Assembly (NCBI RefSeq): GCF_015207065.1
Contig: NZ_JADEXP010000023.1
Coordinates: 1 to 35,471, forward strand
Source: Leptolyngbya cf. ectocarpi LEGE 11479
Lineage (GTDB): Bacteria; Cyanobacteriota; Cyanobacteriia; Phormidesmidales; Phormidesmidaceae
Direction: 5' to 3'
Length of the DNA stretch: 35,471 nucleotides
Shown here: in pieces, positions 31,488-35,471 of the stretch
How the letters are laid out: every line of letters starts with the position of its first letter
How positions within the stretch are numbered: the stretch's first letter is position 1
The notes under the pieces: generated by a model
What the model was told of the DNA's origin: nothing
Seen by the model: the letters and a program-made list of their open reading frames with translations, nothing else
The model's database searches: none
Program-made: the position numbers and the translations under genes

Positions 31488-32579
31488 ATGGCTGCCGATA
31501 AATCCAGTAACCTCAATCCCCGTCAGCAGAAAGTGATGCGTGCAACGGTGCGTCACTATGTCTCGACAGCAGAGCCTGTCGGTTCAAAAGCACTGTTGCA
31601 AGCCTTTGACCTCAACGTGAGTGCGGCAACCATTCGCAATGTGATGGGGGCGCTTGAGCGGTCTGGTTTTTTATATCAGCCCCATACATCGGCGGGGCGA
31701 GTACCGTCTGACTCGGGCTATCGGCTGTATGTAGACGAGTTGATCAAGCCCTCTAAACCGACTGCTCAGCGAATTGATCGATTGCTGAGTCAGCAGGTGA
31801 ACTGGCAAGGCTGGAGTGTGGAGGCCTTACTACAAGAAGCGGCACAAATATTGGCACACCTCAGTGGTCATGTTGCTTTGGTGACCCTGCCGAACTTTGA
31901 CAAGATGGTGGTCAAGCACCTGCAGCTGGTGCAAATTTCGACCGACCAAGTGTTGGTGGTGCTGGTGCTCGATAGCTATGGTTCTGAATCCATGGTGGTC
32001 AAACTACCTAGGGGTACGACGGGTGTAAGTGCCTCGGAAGATGAGGGCTCGCTGGATCGAGAGCTGCAAATTTTGTCTAATTTTTTGACGGCCCAGCTAT
32101 GTGGTCGCCCCCTGTCTGAAATCTCTAGGCTGAACTGGGATGAAGTTGATACAGCAGAGCATCATGTGATGGCTTTGTGCGAAGCCATTGATGATTTGGC
32201 CCAGCGGAAGCGTCAGCCCCAAACCCATATTTTGGTCACCGGGGTGGCAGATGTTTTAAGTCAGCCAGAATTTGCCGAACAATCCCAATTGCGAAATCTG
32301 GTGGCGTTGCTGGCCGATGGCCGAGAACAGCTATGGCCTCTGATGTGTTCGGATGATAGCAGCCCGGCTCTTAAGATCTGGATTGGAGCTGAAAACCCGC
32401 TGGAGCCCATGCAGGGCTGTGCGCTCATTTCGGCTCCCTACAATCGTGATTCTATGCCCCTGGGAAGTGTGGGGGTGATGGGGCCGACGCGGATGCTCTA
32501 TGAAAATACAATTGCCGCTGTCGAGGCTACCTCTAGCTATTTGTCAGACATCATGTCGGGATTGGACGTGAGCCAGTAG
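31488..32579 (+). CDS. hrcA: Heat-inducible transcription repressor HrcA
   Basis: HrcA represses groESL and related chaperone operons by binding CIRCE elements, and its folding depends on GroEL. The 363-residue product begins with the winged-helix region LNPRQQKVMRATVRHYVSTA, then EPVGSKALLQAF and SAATIRNVMGALERSGFLYQ. It has the signature PHTSAGRVPSDSGYRLYVDE and a C-terminal domain with GAENPLEPMQGCALISAPYN and PLGSVGVMGPTRMLYENTIA. The ATG at 31488 is preferred to an in-frame TTG three bases before it. No CIRCE element (TTAGCACTC-N9-GAGTGCTAA) occurs near it, and no groE, grpE or dnaK gene is in the window. Its 3' end overlaps the rhomboid gene on the other strand by 43 bases. Confidence 0.95.
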   Translation: MAADKSSNLNPRQQKVMRATVRHYVSTAEPVGSKALLQAFDLNVSAATIRNVMGALERSGFLYQPHTSAGRVPSDSGYRLYVDELIKPSKPTAQRIDRLLSQQVNWQGWSVEALLQEAAQILAHLSGHVALVTLPNFDKMVVKHLQLVQISTDQVLVVLVLDSYGSESMVVKLPRGTTGVSASEDEGSLDRELQILSNFLTAQLCGRPLSEISRLNWDEVDTAEHHVMALCEAIDDLAQRKRQPQTHILVTGVADVLSQPEFAEQSQLRNLVALLADGREQLWPLMCSDDSSPALKIWIGAENPLEPMQGCALISAPYNRDSMPLGSVGVMGPTRMLYENTIAAVEATSSYLSDIMSGLDVSQ

Positions 32580-33166
32580 GCCGCGACAATGCCACCAATA
32601 AAACCAAACAGGTGGCTTTCCCAGGACACGCCAGGCTGGGTTGGCAGTAGGCCCCAAAACATGGCGCCATAGGTCACTAGAATAAATAGGGCAATTGCGA
32701 TCGCACCCATGGTCCGTTCATAGAAGCCTCGCCCTAGCAGAAAGCCAACATAGCCAAAGATGAGACCGCTGGCTCCAATGTGCACCGACTGGCCCGCCAC
32801 TAAAAATCCGCCTAACAACCAGGTGCCGGCTCCCCCTAAAAACGTAATAATGACCGTGGCCATCACCCAGGTTCTGATGGAGCGCAGCATCACCCACCAG
32901 CTGAGGGTGAGCATGGGCACCGTATTGGCGATCAAATGATTAAAATCGCCATGGAGCAATGGCGCTAGCGGGATACCCCATAATCCACTCAGAGAACGGG
33001 GACGAATACCGTATTGATTGAGACGGCCCCCAAAAACTAAAAAATCTATAATTTCAAGAGACCACAGGGATATCAAAATAATCCCTAATAGCTGAAATCG
33101 GGCCGTAGTCGCGGATTTTAGCTCAGATAGCAGAGGGCGATCAGATGACATATGTTGAGATGGCAT
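32537..33166 (-). CDS. Rhomboid family intramembrane serine protease
   Basis: Rhomboids cleave membrane proteins within the bilayer. From the ATG at 33166 the product is 209 residues with six predicted membrane helices. Catalytic features are visible: HGDFNHLIANTVPMLTLSWW (the HxxxN motif before the active site, His77 and Asn81), the catalytic Ser133 in HIGASGLIFGYVGFLLG, and His185 in WESHLFGFIGGIVAAYWL. An alternative start is the ATG at 33151; a TTG at 33196 is unlikely. None has a good Shine-Dalgarno sequence, so the N-terminus is uncertain. The natural substrate is unknown. The C-terminus overlaps the end of hrcA by 43 bases in antisense. Confidence 0.92.
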   Translation of the reverse strand: MPSQHMSSDRPLLSELKSATTARFQLLGIILISLWSLEIIDFLVFGGRLNQYGIRPRSLSGLWGIPLAPLLHGDFNHLIANTVPMLTLSWWVMLRSIRTWVMATVIITFLGGAGTWLLGGFLVAGQSVHIGASGLIFGYVGFLLGRGFYERTMGAIAIALFILVTYGAMFWGLLPTQPGVSWESHLFGFIGGIVAAYWLTSNPDMMSDK

Positions 33167-33207
33167 GAACTCAAGATGTGGGCAGCCTATTAGCAATAGA
33201 GACTTCT

Positions 33208-33242
33208 AAAGGCTCTAGGGCTTTGCATCAGCCCCTAGCTTT
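33208..33242. other. Hairpin in the rhomboid / DUF4126 divergent region
   Basis: AAAG, CTA and GGGCT (33208-33222, with a GCT bulge) pair with AGCCC, TAG and CTTT (33230-33242, one bulged C) around TTGCATC, giving 12 base pairs. It lies 42 bases upstream of the rhomboid start and 126 bases before the DUF4126 start, so it may lie in the rhomboid leader or act as an operator. Confidence 0.4.
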
Positions 33243-33367
33243 AGGTTAAGCCAACTGTCCAAAAGTTGCCTTTGCTCGTCCTTTAAGTTTGCATTCCTAC
33301 CCGCATCTCACCTGCGTCACCACAAGTCATCACTATTTGTCTGCGCTCACTTCATTGACATAGCGAC

Positions 33368-33922
33368 GTGATCATTCCAGAACTACTTGCCGTGCTTTCA
33401 ATTTCGGCAGCCACTGGCCTGAGGTTAGCCCTGCCGTTGCTGCTGATTGGTCTATTCTCAGGGGAACAGCTGTGGTCAGCGGTACCTATTTTGGCCCATA
33501 TTCCCCAGGTGTTGGTGATCGCCGTCTTAGTCATTTGGTCGCTGCTAGAGCTAACCATTTCAAAAGATCGGGTAAACCGACGCTTTTTACAAAGTGCCGA
33601 ACTGTTTTTTAGTCCGTTTGTCGGGACAATTGCCGGTATTGCGATCGCACGCCTTGCCGATATCGCCGACAGCTGGCTACTGGTGCTGCTAGCCGCCACT
33701 GGAGGGATCCTGGCTCTAGTCATCCAAATGGTTCAAGTAGGATGGCTATACCGCTTTAACAGCCCGCCCATGTGGGCGATCTTTGTAGAAGATGCTCTAT
33801 GTATTTGCTTAGCCTTTTTTGCCTTTGACGCCCCTGAGCAAGGCGGGCTCATAGCCCTGCTTCTACTGTGGCTGGCGATTCGCAGTTCGATAATTTGGCA
33901 ACAGTGGCAAAAAAAACGATAA
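33368..33922 (+). CDS. DUF4126 family membrane protein
   Basis: The 184-residue product, starting with GTG at 33368, is a very hydrophobic protein with about five predicted membrane helices and the DUF4126 pattern: ELLAVLSISAATGLRLALPL, PQVLVIAVLVIWSLLELTIS, KDRVNRRFLQSAELFFSPFV, GTIAGIAIARLADIADSWLL and WAIFVEDALCICLAFFAFDA. DUF4126 proteins occur in cyanobacteria and other bacteria, and their function is not known. The first codons before VIIPELLAV leave no upstream in-frame ATG, and no Shine-Dalgarno sequence is evident. It converges with hemH, with a terminator containing the dispersed palindromic repeat between them. Confidence 0.85.
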   Translation: MIIPELLAVLSISAATGLRLALPLLLIGLFSGEQLWSAVPILAHIPQVLVIAVLVIWSLLELTISKDRVNRRFLQSAELFFSPFVGTIAGIAIARLADIADSWLLVLLAATGGILALVIQMVQVGWLYRFNSPPMWAIFVEDALCICLAFFAFDAPEQGGLIALLLLWLAIRSSIIWQQWQKKR

Positions 33923-33959
33923 AAAAGAGGGGTTCGACTGCGCTCACCCTCCTTTTTTT
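33921..33959. terminator. Bidirectional terminator containing the TTCGACTgCGCTCACC repeat
   Basis: An A-run, GAGGGGT, a loop TCGACTGCGCTC, ACCCTCC and a T-run form an almost fully paired stem with A/T tracts on both sides, the classic shape of a two-way terminator between the convergent DUF4126 and hemH genes. The loop and inner stem are the same element as the repeats at 3771-3912 (one base different: CTG for CTT). Confidence 0.8.
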
Positions 33960-33975
33960 CAAAACTGTAGACCGA

Positions 33976-35139
33976 CTACATTAGCCCAGCAATATGTAAG
34001 GGGCCGTGACCGCTGACCATCTCCAGCAGCAGCGCCAAAAAGCCCACCATTGCCAGACGCCCGTTCCACACCTCAGCAAATGGCGTCAGGCCCCAGGCAG
34101 ACTTATCCTGAGGATAGATACGTACCTGCTTCTGTAGCTGAGCCGCATCAGAAAAGAGCTTGCGCGGCGACTCCAGCGCTTTGACCACCATGTTCCCCAT
34201 ATCTTCAATAAACACGGGGTAAGTGTTCAGGGCAGGTACCCGATGAAAGCCTTCAATACCGGCCTCTTCAGCCAGCTCACGATACTCAATATCGATTTCC
34301 TGAAGAGTTTCAATGTGCTCAGACACAAAACTGATGGGCACCACCACCAGATCATCGATGCCCTTTTCTGCCAATTCTTTAATAGCGTCTTCGGTGTAGG
34401 GCTGTAGCCATTCCACCGGACCCACCCGGCTTTGGTAGGCCAACGTGTAGTCATTGGAGCGGTTGACTGCTTTCATAATCAAATCAACACAGTGTTCCAT
34501 TTCCCGCTGATAGGGATCGCCAGCCTCTTCTACATAGCTGACCGGTACACCGTGAGCACTAAAGAAAATATGTCCACTGTCTGGGTTAGGCAGCTTATCA
34601 ATTTCCTGTACAATCAGATCCGCCATGGCACGCACATAGCCAGGACTGTTGTACCAAGATGGAATCAGAGTGTAATTGATTTTCTGCAGGGCCGGATCGT
34701 TTTGCCACAGCTTATCCAACAGACGGAAGCTAGAACCACTGGTACTAATGGAAAATTGAGGATATAACGGCAAAATAACCAGGTCGTCGATACCGTCCTG
34801 CTTAATTTGAGCTACCGCCTCCTCAGTAAAGGGATACCAGTAGCGCATGCCGATATAAATTTTGACATCGCGGCCTAACTTTTGTAAGTACTCTTTGAGC
34901 GCTACTCCCTGCTCTTCAGTAATGCGCCGCAGGGGAGAGCCACCACCGATTTCCTTATAATTATCTTGGGACTTGCTAGCACGGCTTGTAGAGATCAGCC
35001 AGGCTAGTGGCTTTTGCAACCAGGGAAAAGGGAGTCGAATAATCTCTGGGTCGGCAAATAAGTTAAACAAAAAAGGCCGAACATCTTCTAGCTGTTCGGG
35101 ACCCCCAAGGTTTAATAGTAGGACTCCAGTACGACCCAT
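33976..35139 (-). CDS. hemH: Ferrochelatase with C-terminal chlorophyll-binding-like (CAB) segment
   Basis: HemH inserts Fe2+ into protoporphyrin IX to make protoheme, at the branch point with chlorophyll synthesis. The 387-residue product has the core [31 protein letters not shown], the substrate-site FSAHGVP with His196, [17 protein letters not shown] and [20 protein letters not shown] with the metal-site Glu region. After a linker (about 325-353) comes [20 protein letters not shown] (355-374), the CAB/HLIP-like membrane helix with the ExxNGRxAM chlorophyll-binding motif, typical of cyanobacterial and plastid type II ferrochelatases, where it aids dimerisation and thylakoid attachment. AAGGTAAGAG lies upstream of the ATG. 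Convergent with DUF4126. Confidence 0.97.
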   Translation of the reverse strand: MGRTGVLLLNLGGPEQLEDVRPFLFNLFADPEIIRLPFPWLQKPLAWLISTSRASKSQDNYKEIGGGSPLRRITEEQGVALKEYLQKLGRDVKIYIGMRYWYPFTEEAVAQIKQDGIDDLVILPLYPQFSISTSGSSFRLLDKLWQNDPALQKINYTLIPSWYNSPGYVRAMADLIVQEIDKLPNPDSGHIFFSAHGVPVSYVEEAGDPYQREMEHCVDLIMKAVNRSNDYTLAYQSRVGPVEWLQPYTEDAIKELAEKGIDDLVVVPISFVSEHIETLQEIDIEYRELAEEAGIEGFHRVPALNTYPVFIEDMGNMVVKALESPRKLFSDAAQLQKQVRIYPQDKSAWGLTPFAEVWNGRLAMVGFLALLLEMVSGHGPLHIAGLM

Positions 35140-35253
35140 GACAGCGCTCTTACCTTTATAAACTAAGTTTTAATGATCTTGACCTATCGTAACAACTAAC
35201 TCCTCCCATAGGCATACCAGTTTTGTAGAAGTTGAGAATTTCTTGCATTTAGC

Positions 35254-35471
35254 ATGGCTGAGTTATCTACGACGCACCCCATCGATAAGTCTCTATGCCA
35301 GGTCAATCAGCGGTTCAAAGCAGCCAGGCTGGGGCTGCAGGTCGAACGCCGGGGTGAGCGGCTAAACCTGCGCGGGACGCTACCGCCGCGCCCAGGCAGC
35401 CCAAAATTACGGTCCTATCAGCAGCGATTGCCCCTCAAACTACCCGCGACTAAAGCGGGGCTCAAACAATG
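35254..35471 (+). CDS. Cyanobacterial tyrosine recombinase/integrase, N-terminal part
   Basis: An ATG at 35254 opens 72 codons to the window edge. The product has CQVNQRFKAARLGLQVERRG, then ERLNLRGTLPPRPGSPKLRS, YQQRLPLKLPATKAGLKQ. This matches the arm-type DNA-binding N-terminus of a site-specific tyrosine recombinase common in cyanobacterial genomes (ERRGxRLxLRGTLPPxPG…QQRIxLGLPATxxGLKQAE). The catalytic Arg-His-Tyr domain lies outside the window. In relatives these genes are often single chromosomal genes not linked to an obvious mobile element, so mobility is not implied. No attachment site or tRNA target is visible before it. No Shine-Dalgarno sequence is evident. Confidence 0.8.
   Translation, partial: MAELSTTHPIDKSLCQVNQRFKAARLGLQVERRGERLNLRGTLPPRPGSPKLRSYQQRLPLKLPATKAGLKQ

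Overview
This window is a cyanobacterial chromosome segment. The evidence is a set of lineage-typical genes: RbcR/Ycf30-type LysR regulator, PII protein, ferrochelatase carrying a C-terminal chlorophyll-binding-type helix, pilMNOQ without pilP, and the DUF2996, DUF4126 and cyanobacterial DALR-domain proteins. In addition I count 14 copies of the HIP1 octamer GCGATCGC, where about 0.5 would be expected by chance. Gene content fits a Leptolyngbya/Nodosilinea-like lineage, but that placement is a guess. I saw no rRNA, tRNA, CRISPR array or insertion sequence.

Layout. 1-2.1 kb: edge of an esterase gene, a secreted Arg-rich-tailed protein, a decayed Uma2 nuclease remnant and a complete Uma2 gene. 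2.2-7.1 kb: purH, DUF2996, gmd (GDP-mannose dehydratase), a small membrane protein, DUF924 and queF. 7.3-9.8 kb: a palindrome-rich intergenic region, a coiled-coil membrane protein, then glnB with a perfect NtcA box, overlapping folC by one base. 9.9-12.6 kb: an orphan sugar-binding lipoprotein and purT. 12.6-18.2 kb: a long AT-rich spacer ending in about ten tandem 24-25-bp repeats, then the type IV pilus operon pilM-N-O-Q, closed by a strong terminator.

18.5-26.5 kb: HU, a degenerate flavoprotein disulfide-reductase homologue, dcd, a CobO/BtuR-like protein without a P-loop, a HAD phosphatase, a CDF metal exporter, a DALR-domain protein with a 22-bp perfect palindrome at its 5' end, and a Crp-family regulator. 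26.6-29.8 kb: rbcR followed after 5 bases by a serine/threonine kinase fused to a PstS-like extracytoplasmic binding domain. 30.1-35.5 kb: a hypothetical protein plus [2Fe-2S] ferredoxin pair, hrcA, a rhomboid protease, DUF4126, hemH, and the first 72 codons of a cyanobacterial tyrosine recombinase cut by the window end.

Most genes are housekeeping (purine, folate, queuosine, dCTP and heme metabolism, nitrogen signalling, pili). The least explained items are: the rbcR-kinase/binding-protein unit, which could link an external ligand to carbon-fixation control; the repeat array in front of the pilus operon; a palindromic repeat found only between convergent genes; the flavoprotein that has lost its cysteine pair and cofactor residues; and several perfect palindromes in intergenic DNA. 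I did not find a clear new defence or biosynthetic system.
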